Notes under the pieces: generated by a model | Database searches by the model: none | What the model was told of the DNA's origin: nothing | The model's input: the letters and a program-made list of their open reading frames with translations, nothing else | Made by a program: the position numbers and the translations under genes | Origin: Flectobacillus roseus | GTDB lineage: Bacteria; Bacteroidota; Bacteroidia; Cytophagales; Spirosomataceae | Length of the DNA stretch: 50,695 nucleotides | Assembly: GCF_030056665.1 (NCBI RefSeq) | Contig: NZ_JASHIG010000044.1 | Strand: one strand, 5' to 3' | Shown: piece by piece, positions 9,545-16,706 of the stretch | Layout: every line of letters begins with the position of its first letter | Position numbering within the stretch: the first letter of the stretch is position 1

Positions 9545-10147
9545 TTAACTCAAAAGATTGAGGTAGTTTTTATATAATTTGAGACCTTCGTCCGATAATA
9601 CACCTCTAATAAAATGGTCAATCAAGGCGATTTGAACTTCAATAAACGAAAATCTATCAGGTGGAAAAACTTGCATGTCAAATGCGATAAAAATTGATTC
9701 TAAGTGTAGTTTAGCTATAATTTCTACTTTAATTTCTGGTCTAAACAACCCGTCTGAAATACCTTTTTCAAGGTCTCTAATCATTTGAGTCAGAATAAAA
9801 TTCTGCTTGTGCTCCATGAACAAACTCCAAGCACGAGGGTGATATTTCTTGATGTCATAAAGCATCGTCGGATTGATTTCACAAAACGATTTCTTCAGCA
9901 TTTCAATCGTTTTAACCATTTTTTCGACCACATTCTTCGAAGTGTCATTCATGTTTTGGAACTCGCACTTATCTTCTTCTAATTGATGTACTGCAACCTG
10001 AAAAACTATTTCGTCTTTATCTGAAAAATGTTGATAAATGGTTTTTTTAGAAATCCCCAACTCTTTGGCAATGTCGTCCATCGTTATAGACTTTACCCCA
10101 TAACGCATAAACAAACGACCGCTAGTTTCAATAATTCTTTCCTTCAT
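9545..10147 (-). CDS. TetR/AcrR-family transcriptional regulator
   Basis: The 200-residue protein has a classic N-terminal TetR helix-turn-helix: IIETSGRLFMRYGVKSITMDDIAKELGISKKTIYQHFSDKDEI (about residues 5-47). The C-terminal half is a variable ligand-binding/dimerisation domain. It is the first gene of an operon with tolC-, hlyD- and acrB-like genes, so it is the likely local repressor, released by a pump substrate (inference). Two palindromes overlapping its own promoter (10213-10280) are the probable operators, giving autoregulation of the whole operon. It starts at the ATG at 10147, about 90 nt after the predicted transcription start. Confidence 0.92.
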   Translation of the reverse strand: MKERIIETSGRLFMRYGVKSITMDDIAKELGISKKTIYQHFSDKDEIVFQVAVHQLEEDKCEFQNMNDTSKNVVEKMVKTIEMLKKSFCEINPTMLYDIKKYHPRAWSLFMEHKQNFILTQMIRDLEKGISDGLFRPEIKVEIIAKLHLESIFIAFDMQVFPPDRFSFIEVQIALIDHFIRGVLSDEGLKLYKNYLNLLS

Positions 10148-10212
10148 TTCTAATATGTAAAATTGCTAATGACCTGATTATATGGTAGGTTTTGCAAGTT
10201 TATCAGAGGTTG

Positions 10213-10280
10213 GAAACTTTCATATTCTGCAAAGTTTCTGAAGGCAAAACTATGGAAACTTTAAAAAGGTTCAAAGTTTT
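10213..10280 (-). promoter_or_regulatory. Efflux-operon promoter embedded in two TetR-type operators
   Basis: Operator 1 is GAAACTTT (10213-10220)-N10-AAAGTTTC (10231-10238). Operator 2 is GAAACTTT (10255-10262)-N10-AAAGTTTT (10273-10280). Their centres are 42 bp apart, four helical turns. On the minus strand a Bacteroidota promoter fits exactly: TTG at 10274-10272, 19 bp, then TAGTTTTG at 10252-10245. The -33 element overlaps operator 2, and the predicted start (about 10238) falls at the edge of operator 1. A third small palindrome, GTAGAA/TTCTAC, lies at 10293-10307. Confidence 0.75.
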
Positions 10281-10487
10281 CTGTGATTTTTTGTAGAAAA
10301 GTTCTACCAGTGTGATGAGTGGAAATGGGTATGGATAAATGGTAAAATGTTGATAAAGAAGATTTTGTGGAATGTAATTATATTTTGAAATTTTATAACA
10401 AATTGTATTTTATTTATGCTTGCTTGAAGAAGGGAAAGTGCTATGCGGTGATAAAGAAGATCAATGGGGGGTAACTTTAATAGGAAA

Positions 10488-10596
10488 GACTGTAAATTTT
10501 CAAAAAATGTGGATTTAATCAGAAGGTATTCAAAATCAAAGGGATGAAGTCTTATGTACTCTTGAGATAAACAATTTTTTCTGAAAACTTACAGTC
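10488..10596. repeat. 109-bp inverted-repeat element
   Basis: GACTGTAAATTTTCA (10488-10502) and TGAAAACTTACAGTC (10582-10596) are inverted with one mismatch, and weaker complementarity continues inward for about 10 bp. There is no coding sequence between the arms and no clear target-site duplication. It could be a MITE-like remnant or a long stem. The rest of the 10148-10754 gap is AT-rich; apart from the operon promoter, this element and repeat A copy 2 (10635-10746), I see nothing in it. Confidence 0.5.
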
Positions 10597-10634
10597 AATC
10601 AATGATGAAACTAGAGTTAAGTTAGTGGGCAAAT

Positions 10635-10746
10635 ACCCGCAATAGGCATTAAGCTTTATGCCGTAGGCTAAATGTTGAAAATAGTTTCTCTTAAAATAAT
10701 GAAAGCTTTTTGCCTAATGCCTACGGCTTACTGCATAAAGCGTTAC
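10635..10746. repeat. Intergenic repeat family A, copy 2
   Basis: This copy begins ACCCGCAATAGGCATTAAGC and continues with GCCGTAGGCTAAATG and TTTTTGCCTAATGCC, ending at TGCATAAAGCG. It matches 2031-2133 in the same order, with scattered substitutions and a short insertion near the right end. The outer words GCATTAAGCTTTATGCCGTAGGC and the right-hand TGCCTACGGC...GCATAAAGC are inversely related, so the unit can form a hairpin. It lies just past the stop of the minus-strand cupin gene. Confidence 0.7.
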
Positions 10747-10754
10747 ATTCACTC

Positions 10755-11276
10755 TTATCTACCGAAGTCGTCTTGTAAACGAACAATATCTTCTTCGTCA
10801 GATGGTGTTTCAGGGTCAGTATGTTGCCAAATCTCAGCGACTACCCCCCATGACTCCAAACCGATTAATCTATGGCGTTCGCCTTTATCCATTTGAATAA
10901 AGCTTCCTGATTCTAATCTTTTTACATCCTCGCCTTCTTCGTCAGTTGGGCTGATTTTTACGCCTACAGTTGTTCCTGCAATAACTTTCCAAATCTCAGC
11001 ACGACGGAAATGGTATTGCCAAGAAAGGCGTTTTTCTGGGGCAACAACCAAAATTTTCGGGCTTAATTTATTAGTAATCTGAATGTCAGACATTTCCAAA
11101 TGAGGAAAATACGTACTTGCAAAAGCTGGAGCTTGAGTTTCGTCAATCACAAAAAAACCACCCCAAGGACGGGTTTGATCTTGTTTAACTACATTAAAAC
11201 CAAGCGTATTTAATTCCGCAGCGATTTGTTCAAAAATTTCTTCTTTGCTTGAGTTGGGAGAGATGTTTAGGTTCAT
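10755..11276 (-). CDS. Cupin sugar-phosphate isomerase-like protein (ManC C-terminal type)
   Basis: The 173-residue protein matches the type II mannose-6-phosphate isomerase cupin module. Visible are RPWGGFFVID, an RLSWQYHFRRAEIWKVIAG core, and the GSFIQMDKGERHRL and GVVAEIWQ strands. Stand-alone versions in Bacteroidota are often labelled phosphoheptose isomerase or mannose-6-phosphate isomerase. The guanylyltransferase half of ManC is absent. A likely role is aldose/ketose phosphate isomerisation feeding nucleotide-sugar synthesis, but no neighbouring sugar genes support this. A TAACTTTG box on the minus strand (11392-11385) may be its -7 element; I find no good -33. The 306-bp gap to the next gene otherwise shows nothing. 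Confidence 0.75.
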   Translation of the reverse strand: MNLNISPNSSKEEIFEQIAAELNTLGFNVVKQDQTRPWGGFFVIDETQAPAFASTYFPHLEMSDIQITNKLSPKILVVAPEKRLSWQYHFRRAEIWKVIAGTTVGVKISPTDEEGEDVKRLESGSFIQMDKGERHRLIGLESWGVVAEIWQHTDPETPSDEEDIVRLQDDFGR

Positions 11277-11582
11277 AAGATAATAGTTAATTGAATGGAC
11301 ATGTATTCATTACAAAGAGATTACTTCGCAAAACACATACCCTATTGAGCCGTCATGTTATACAACATAGGATGATTAAACATACAAAGTTACAATCCTT
11401 TACTTACAGATTAAGTACCTTAAAATAATTTCACTTTTCCTTAAAAAATATCTCCATTTTGTCCAATTCATTTTTAGCACCGTTTGTTAAAATACTGAAT
11501 GCTAAGTATTTGATGCCAGAGCCTCTAATTTGATATTTGTATAACCTTGTATGTTAAAAATTAATAGCTCAACATCCCTCTT

Positions 11583-11882
11583 ATGAACAACAATTGCCCG
11601 TCCCACTTGAGTATTGGGAGAAAATATTTCTATTTTTCCCAAGATATTATGTATTTCGAAGGCTCTATCAACTATACCTTCGTGCATTTACAAACAGGTA
11701 GAAAAGACATTATGGCTCAGACCATAGGACGAGTTGCTACCAAAACTGATGAAGGCTTTGTGCGAATTAGCCGCAAACACCTCGTCAATCGCCAGTACAT
11801 TCGCGTTGTACACCGCGACTATGTTGAATTGCTCGATAAGAGTATTTTACCGATTGCCCGTCGTAGAAGAGGCAATCTTTAG
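11583..11882 (+). CDS. Stand-alone LytTR DNA-binding regulator
   Basis: The 99-residue protein consists almost entirely of a LytTR DNA-binding domain. Recognisable pieces are DIMYFEGSINYTFVHLQTG, the TIGRVATKTDEGFVRISRKHLVNRQYI block and VELLDKSILPIARRRR. LytTR domains bind DNA through beta-strands, usually fused to a response-regulator receiver. Here no receiver or membrane sensor is present, so its input signal is unclear. It ends with a clean terminator (11941-11975), indicating a single-gene transcript. Arg-rich end RRRRGN is typical of the recognition region. The start at 11583 is the only ATG that keeps the whole domain. Confidence 0.85.
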   Translation: MNNNCPSHLSIGRKYFYFSQDIMYFEGSINYTFVHLQTGRKDIMAQTIGRVATKTDEGFVRISRKHLVNRQYIRVVHRDYVELLDKSILPIARRRRGNL

Positions 11883-11940
11883 AAACTGATTGGAAATAAC
11901 GAGATACTAATGTGAAAATTTATACGATTTACTTAACACA

Positions 11941-11975
11941 AAAGGAGTGATTCATAAGAGTCACTCCTTTTTTAT
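11941..11975 (+). terminator. Intrinsic terminator of the LytTR gene
   Basis: AAAGGAGTGA (11941-11950) and TCACTCCTTT (11961-11970) form a perfect 10-bp stem with a 10-nt loop, followed by more Ts. Confidence 0.85.
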
Positions 11976-12017
11976 GAGGTAAAGTATTGAAAATTAGAAT
12001 TTTATAAAAGTGTTGGG

Positions 12018-12263
12018 GCTACTTCGGATTTGAGATTTCCGATTACGGAAAGTAAAGAGATAATTTTCTATTTCCTCAATCAAAAATCCCGAATTAGGAG
12101 TGTACGAAGGATAATAAAAACCATTTATTTCGGATATCAGATATTGGATTTCGGAAGTGTAAATTGCTATATTTTGAAAAAAATAAAAGTCTTTTACTTT
12201 ATTTCCGAAATCAGAAATCCCAAATCCGCAATAGTTTGGAATCCTTCGTACAACCCTAATTCC
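12018..12263. repeat. Composite inverted-repeat region (family C)
   Basis: Two modules appear once directly and once inverted. Module 1 is CGGATTTGAGATTTCCGATT near 12025; its inverted partner, AATCAGAAATCCCAAATCCG, is near 12209-12228. Module 2 is GAATTAGGAGTGTACGAAGG near 12090; its inverted partner, CCTTCGTACAACCCTAATTC, is near 12243-12262. A further variant of the word, CGGATATCAGATATTGG, lies at about 12130. The layout is therefore 1-2-...-1'-2', not a simple hairpin. No convincing gene is present in 11976-12279. Confidence 0.65.
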
Positions 12264-12279
12264 AAACCTGAAATAATAC

Positions 12280-13755
12280 TTACATACTCCAACCTTGACG
12301 ATATTCTCTTTTCACAAATTGATTAGCTTCATCAAAATTGGTAATACGCATATTTTCACCATCCCACAACAACTTTTTGCGTCCCGGATATTCATAGTCT
12401 TGTAACCATTGCTTATCCTTTTTCGGAGTACGATAGAAATAACTGCGAATGGCCAAATTACCCATCAATACGGTTTCGGACATAGGACCTGCATAGTCAA
12501 ATGATGAACTTAATGGCTGATGTTTGCCAAATCCATCACGGCAAGCCTGTAGCCATTGTTGGTAATGCCCCTCGTTGTCAGCACCCACAACTCTTGGAAT
12601 AGAAATAGGAAGTTTGTCACCTTTTTCCTTGAGTTTGGCTTCTGGCCAAAGCGATGGGTTTGCACCATAAACACCACACATCATTACACCTTTTGTACCC
12701 ATTAATAGTACACCGCCACTCCAGTCTCCAAGTTTTACATCCGCAGGGATTTCTTCAGGACGTTCGGGCATTAAGCCGCCATCGTACCAAGTCATTTTCA
12801 CAGGCTCTTTTCCTTTTCTTGGAAATTTGAGGTGAATCATCGAAGACGCTGGAAAACTTTCAGGGAAATAGCCTTGTTTGAAAGGTCCTGTCCATACGTC
12901 GCTAATGCTACACTCTACTTCTGAAGGATACCCCAGTCCTAACACTCGATAGGGAGGATCCATCATGTGACAAGCCATATCTCCTAGTGAACCTGTACCG
13001 AAGTTAACCCAACCACGCCAGTTGAACGGATGATACCCAGGGTTATATTCTTCATAGGCTGCTGGACCCAACCACAAGTCCCAATCCAATTCGCTTGGTA
13101 CATCAAATTTGCCTTGAGGTTTGGCTAAGCCTTGTGGCCACACAGGACGGTTTGTCCAAGCATGTACACGATTTACTTCTCCAATTAAGCCAGCTTTGTA
13201 CCATTCCATCATACGACGAACTCCATCGCCCGATGAACCTTGGTTTCCCATTTGTGTTACCACTTTATTTTCACGAGCGGCAATGGTCATCTTACGAACC
13301 TCAGCAATGTTGTGAGCCAATGGTTTTTGAACGTAAACATGTTTTCCCATTTGCATAGCAGCCATGGCAATTACATAGTGCGTATGGTCTGGTGTAGACA
13401 CAGTTACGGCGTCAATGTTATTTTTTTCGGCTTCTAAAAGTTTTCTAAAATCCTTGTAATACTTAGCATTAGGGAATTTTTTGATAGCATTAGCAGCCTG
13501 ACGGTCGTCTACATCGCACAAGGTCGCAATATTGTTACGACCATTATCCCAAGCGCCATTTAAGTCTGTCCAGCCTTTGCCACCACAACCAATAGCTGCG
13601 ATGTTAAGCTTGTCAGAAGGTGCCGTGTAGCCCTTACCAAGAACATGACGAGGAACGATGTAAAAACTTCCGAGTGTCAAAGAAGCGGCTTTAAGAAAGT
13701 CTCTTCTCGATGAACTGCCAGCGTTACCCGATGGCAATTTTGTTGAGTCAGTCAT
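12280..13755 (-). CDS. Tat-exported Gfo/Idh/MocA-family oxidoreductase
   Basis: These NAD(P)-dependent enzymes oxidise, reduce or otherwise transform sugars and inositols. The 491-residue protein has an N-terminal twin-arginine signal, SSRRDFLKAASLTLGSFYIV (about residues 15-34), so it should be exported folded with its cofactor. The Rossmann start is LNIAAIGCGGKG. The usual EKP motif is VQKPLAHN here: the Lys is kept and Glu is replaced by Gln. The middle region, LDWDLWLGPAAYEEYNPGYHPFNWRGWVNFGTGSLGDMACHMMD, is typical of the large Bacteroidota/Planctomycetes subgroup. The substrate is unknown. It is a single gene divergent from the transsulfuration enzyme. A candidate -7 box TAGCTTTG lies at 13845-13838. 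Confidence 0.88.
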   Translation of the reverse strand: MTDSTKLPSGNAGSSSRRDFLKAASLTLGSFYIVPRHVLGKGYTAPSDKLNIAAIGCGGKGWTDLNGAWDNGRNNIATLCDVDDRQAANAIKKFPNAKYYKDFRKLLEAEKNNIDAVTVSTPDHTHYVIAMAAMQMGKHVYVQKPLAHNIAEVRKMTIAARENKVVTQMGNQGSSGDGVRRMMEWYKAGLIGEVNRVHAWTNRPVWPQGLAKPQGKFDVPSELDWDLWLGPAAYEEYNPGYHPFNWRGWVNFGTGSLGDMACHMMDPPYRVLGLGYPSEVECSISDVWTGPFKQGYFPESFPASSMIHLKFPRKGKEPVKMTWYDGGLMPERPEEIPADVKLGDWSGGVLLMGTKGVMMCGVYGANPSLWPEAKLKEKGDKLPISIPRVVGADNEGHYQQWLQACRDGFGKHQPLSSSFDYAGPMSETVLMGNLAIRSYFYRTPKKDKQWLQDYEYPGRKKLLWDGENMRITNFDEANQFVKREYRQGWSM

Positions 13756-13837
13756 TTTAATAGAAAATTAGGTTAAATAAGAAGACGTAATAGGTCGTTT
13801 TGAAGGACTTATAAATATACTTAAAAAGTGCTTTACT

Positions 13838-13925
13838 CAAAGCTATTATGAAAGGAATTACTTGTTGTCCTTTTATGTCGGCATCGGTAAATTGTTACAA
13901 AATCCAAAATACTAGACTAAATTTG
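13838..13925. promoter_or_regulatory. Divergent promoter region
   Basis: On the minus strand TAGCTTTG (13845-13838) faces the oxidoreductase gene. On the plus strand TAAATTTG (13918-13925) faces the transsulfuration gene, with TTG at 13892-13894 (a 23-bp spacer, longer than ideal). Neither has an optimal -33 element. The plus-strand box overlaps the longest possible coding start, which favours the internal ATG at 13991. Confidence 0.45.
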
Positions 13926-13990
13926 TGTCAACTGTAATGCCATTTTGGGCACTTACTTCAGCTCAAACTTTTAAAATAAAAATATTCCCG

Positions 13991-15109
13991 ATGAATTTTG
14001 AAACTTTAGCCATAAAAAGCACCCAAATGACCGACGCCAATGCTGGTGCGGTTGCTTCGCCTATATATCTTTCGACTACTTTCGAAAGAGAAACGGATGG
14101 ATCGTATGCGCATGGTTATATATATGCTCGCAATGACAATCCCAATCGTCAGTTGTTAGAGAAAAGCTTGGCTGTTCTTGAAGCAGGAGAAGTTGGATTA
14201 GCCTTTGCTTCGGGAATGGCGGCTACAACTGCCTTGTTTCAAGCTTTCAAATCTGGTGATCATATTATCACGCCAGACGATGCTTATTTTGCTACAAATG
14301 TATTGATTGAAGAAATTTTTTCGCACTGGGGACTTACGCTTACCAAAGTAGATACGACCGATTTGGAGGCAGTCAAGAATGCCATTCAGCCTAATACCAA
14401 ACTGATCTGGCTCGAAACACCTTCTAACCCTCAGCTAAAAGTTTCGGATATTGCAGCTATTGCAGATTTAGCACACCAACACGGAGCGTTGTGTGCTGTA
14501 GATAATACTTGGGCAACGCCTGTGCTACAACGCCCTTTGTTGTTAGGGGCTGATATTGTCATGCATTCAACTACAAAATATTTTGGTGGACATGGCGACG
14601 TATTGGGTGGAGCTTTAATTTTAAAAGAAGATGGAGAATTAGCAACTAAAATCAGAACAATCCAAAAGTTGACTGGAGGAGTACCTTCTCCGTTCGAATG
14701 TTGGTTGGTAGCAAGAGGAATCAAAACATTGTCGTTGCGTGTAAAAGCGCAAACGGCCAATGCTCAGCAATTAGCCGAATATCTAGCACAGCATCCTGCA
14801 GTAGAAGCGGTGCATTACCCTGGTTTACCATCACACCCGCAATATGCTATTGCGCAAAAACAAATGTCACAGGCTGGAGCCATGTTGTCAGTACAAGTAA
14901 AAGGGAATGCTATCAACGCGATGAATGTGACTGGGAAATTACAGTTGTTTACTACAGCAACGAGTTTGGGAGGAGTCGAAAGTTTAATCGAGCATCGCAA
15001 ATCAGTTGAAGGTTCAGCTAGTCCAACACCAGATAATTTGCTACGAGTTTCGGTAGGCTTGGAAAATATTGAAGATTTGATAGCTGATTGGGCACAGGCA
15101 CTTCAGTAG
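13991..15109 (+). CDS. PLP-dependent transsulfuration enzyme (cystathionine gamma-synthase/lyase type)
   Basis: This Cys/Met-metabolism PLP enzyme has 372 residues from the chosen ATG. It has the typical N-terminus (SPIYLSTTFERE), the YARNDNPNRQLLEKSLAVLE region, the substrate/PLP segment SGMAATTALFQ, DNTWATPVLQRPLLLGADIVMHSTTKYFGGHGDVLGG with the Schiff-base Lys in STTK, and the C-terminal SLGGVESLIEHR. Cystathionine gamma-synthase, gamma-lyase and O-acyl-homoserine sulfhydrylase cannot be separated reliably by eye. The start at 13991 is chosen because the longer frame (13925) begins inside the -7 box and adds 22 residues with no family match. It stands alone, convergent with the MBL nuclease gene. 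Confidence 0.88.
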   Translation: MNFETLAIKSTQMTDANAGAVASPIYLSTTFERETDGSYAHGYIYARNDNPNRQLLEKSLAVLEAGEVGLAFASGMAATTALFQAFKSGDHIITPDDAYFATNVLIEEIFSHWGLTLTKVDTTDLEAVKNAIQPNTKLIWLETPSNPQLKVSDIAAIADLAHQHGALCAVDNTWATPVLQRPLLLGADIVMHSTTKYFGGHGDVLGGALILKEDGELATKIRTIQKLTGGVPSPFECWLVARGIKTLSLRVKAQTANAQQLAEYLAQHPAVEAVHYPGLPSHPQYAIAQKQMSQAGAMLSVQVKGNAINAMNVTGKLQLFTTATSLGGVESLIEHRKSVEGSASPTPDNLLRVSVGLENIEDLIADWAQALQ

Positions 15110-15117
15110 TCAATTAG

Positions 15118-15204
15118 AGCTTTGAGCTATCAGGTTTCGGCTTTCGGATAAAAACAAAAAAGGATATTTTATCGATTTTGCTCGATAGCTGATAGCTCAA
15201 AGCT
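15118..15204. repeat. Perfect 16-bp inverted repeat between convergent genes (family B)
   Basis: AGCTTTGAGCTATCAG (15118-15133) is the exact reverse complement of CTGATAGCTCAAAGCT (15189-15204), with 55 nt between. The inner part contains related words (GGTTTCGGCTTTCGG, CTCGATAGCTGATAGC), so it resembles a dispersed REP-like unit. It may also act as a weak bidirectional terminator for the flanking convergent genes. Confidence 0.65.
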
Positions 15205-15222
15205 TATTTTTGAAATAGACTT

Positions 15223-16623
15223 TTAATTAAGCTCTATTTCTTGATGCATTTGAGGGATTTCGATGTGTTGATATCCCTCTTTTTCTAATTTTTCTTTGAA
15301 TATTTCTTGAGTATCTAGTTCACCATGAACCAAGAAAATAGTTTTGACTTCTTCTTTATTTTGACATGATAAATAAGAAATAATTTCTTGATAATCAGCA
15401 TGTGCTGAGAAAGAGTCCATCACCAAAACCTCTGCACGAACATCATGGTTTTCTCCAAAAATATGTACTTGTTTTGCTCCCGATTTTAATTGTCCTCCCA
15501 AACTATCTGGAGAAGTATATCCTACCAAAAGAATACAACAGCGAACATCGTTGATATGATTAGCAATATGGTGTTTGATACGTCCAGCTTCTGCCATACC
15601 TGATGCCGAAATAATAATACAAGGCTCTGGGCTATCATTCAACTTTTTGGATTCTTCCACTGAACTTATGTAGTGTAGATTTGGGAAGCCAAAGGCATCA
15701 CCATCGCCTTTTTCGAGATAAGCTAATATTTCAGGATTAAAACATTCTGGATGATTTTTCATGACCATTGTAGCGCTCACCGAAAGTGGCGAGTCTACAT
15801 ATACTTTAATTTTGGGTAAATGCCCTTCTGCTTCGAGTTGGTCCAGTGCATAAACTAGCTCTTGAGTACGGTCTATAGAAAAAGCAGGAATAATCAGTTT
15901 GCCTTTTTGTTCGACACAAACTCTTTTTACAATTTTGAGCAAGCTTGACTTTACATCGGCCTCGGGCTCATGCAAACGTGAACCATACGTAGACTCACAA
16001 ATGATATAGTCAGCTTGTGGAAAAGGTTCTGGACTTTTGAGAATTTTGTCGTGCGGTCGACCAATATCTCCTGAGAAGAAAACATGAATCGATTTTTCCC
16101 CTTCTTTGACTGTTAAAGAAATGGCTGCCGAACCAAGAATATGCCCCGTATCGGTAAAGAAGGCTGATACTTCCTCACAAATTGAAATTTCTTCACGGAA
16201 ATTGACGGCCTGCATTTGCGCTATGGTTTGTGCCACATCGTCTTCCGTATATAAATTTTCGAGTAAAGTTTCTCCCCTTTTTTCACGACGCTTATTGATT
16301 CTTGCCAAGTCATTTTCTTGAATCCTTGCTGAGTCTCCAAGCAATAAGGTAGCTAAATCTTTGGTAGCAGAAGTACAAAAAATCGGTCCTTGAAATCCTT
16401 TGGCAACCAATCGAGGCAATAAGCCCGTATGGTCGATATGAGCATGCGATAAAATGACATAGTCGATTTCGGCTGGCTCAAAACCAAACTGTTGGTTCAT
16501 GTCCTGTGTATTCAAACCCTGAAATAACCCACAATCTAGTAGAATTTTAGTGCCTTTTTCAGTAATTAGCAAGTGCTTTGAGCCAGTCACTCGTTGTGCT
16601 GCTCCGTGAAATTGAATTTTCAT
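15223..16623 (-). CDS. Metallo-beta-lactamase/beta-CASP nuclease (RMMBL type)
   Basis: The 466-residue protein belongs to the beta-CASP branch of MBL enzymes (CPSF-73/RNase J-like RNA processing nucleases). The zinc motif HAHIDHTG lies at residues 60-67. Other metal and active-site elements are FSGDIGRPHDK, the beta-CASP ICESTYGSRLHE, IISASGMAEAGRIKHH, SAHADYQE and the C-terminal RMMBL HGE. It is the short, compact form without the C-terminal domain of RNase J, so it probably acts as an endo- or exoribonuclease of unknown targets. It is monocistronic and convergent with the transsulfuration gene. Confidence 0.9.
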   Translation of the reverse strand: MKIQFHGAAQRVTGSKHLLITEKGTKILLDCGLFQGLNTQDMNQQFGFEPAEIDYVILSHAHIDHTGLLPRLVAKGFQGPIFCTSATKDLATLLLGDSARIQENDLARINKRREKRGETLLENLYTEDDVAQTIAQMQAVNFREEISICEEVSAFFTDTGHILGSAAISLTVKEGEKSIHVFFSGDIGRPHDKILKSPEPFPQADYIICESTYGSRLHEPEADVKSSLLKIVKRVCVEQKGKLIIPAFSIDRTQELVYALDQLEAEGHLPKIKVYVDSPLSVSATMVMKNHPECFNPEILAYLEKGDGDAFGFPNLHYISSVEESKKLNDSPEPCIIISASGMAEAGRIKHHIANHINDVRCCILLVGYTSPDSLGGQLKSGAKQVHIFGENHDVRAEVLVMDSFSAHADYQEIISYLSCQNKEEVKTIFLVHGELDTQEIFKEKLEKEGYQHIEIPQMHQEIELN

Positions 16624-16706
16624 ATTATCAAGTCTAGGAATTTTTAAGTTACTTAGCTGTTCATAAAACAGGCCTTATTTTTACAATTTATCAAAACATT
16701 TTTTTA

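Noticed and set aside
10672..10896. A 74-residue plus-strand frame near 10.7 kb
   Set aside because: Its first part is encoded by repeat A and the rest is antisense to the cupin gene; no protein features.
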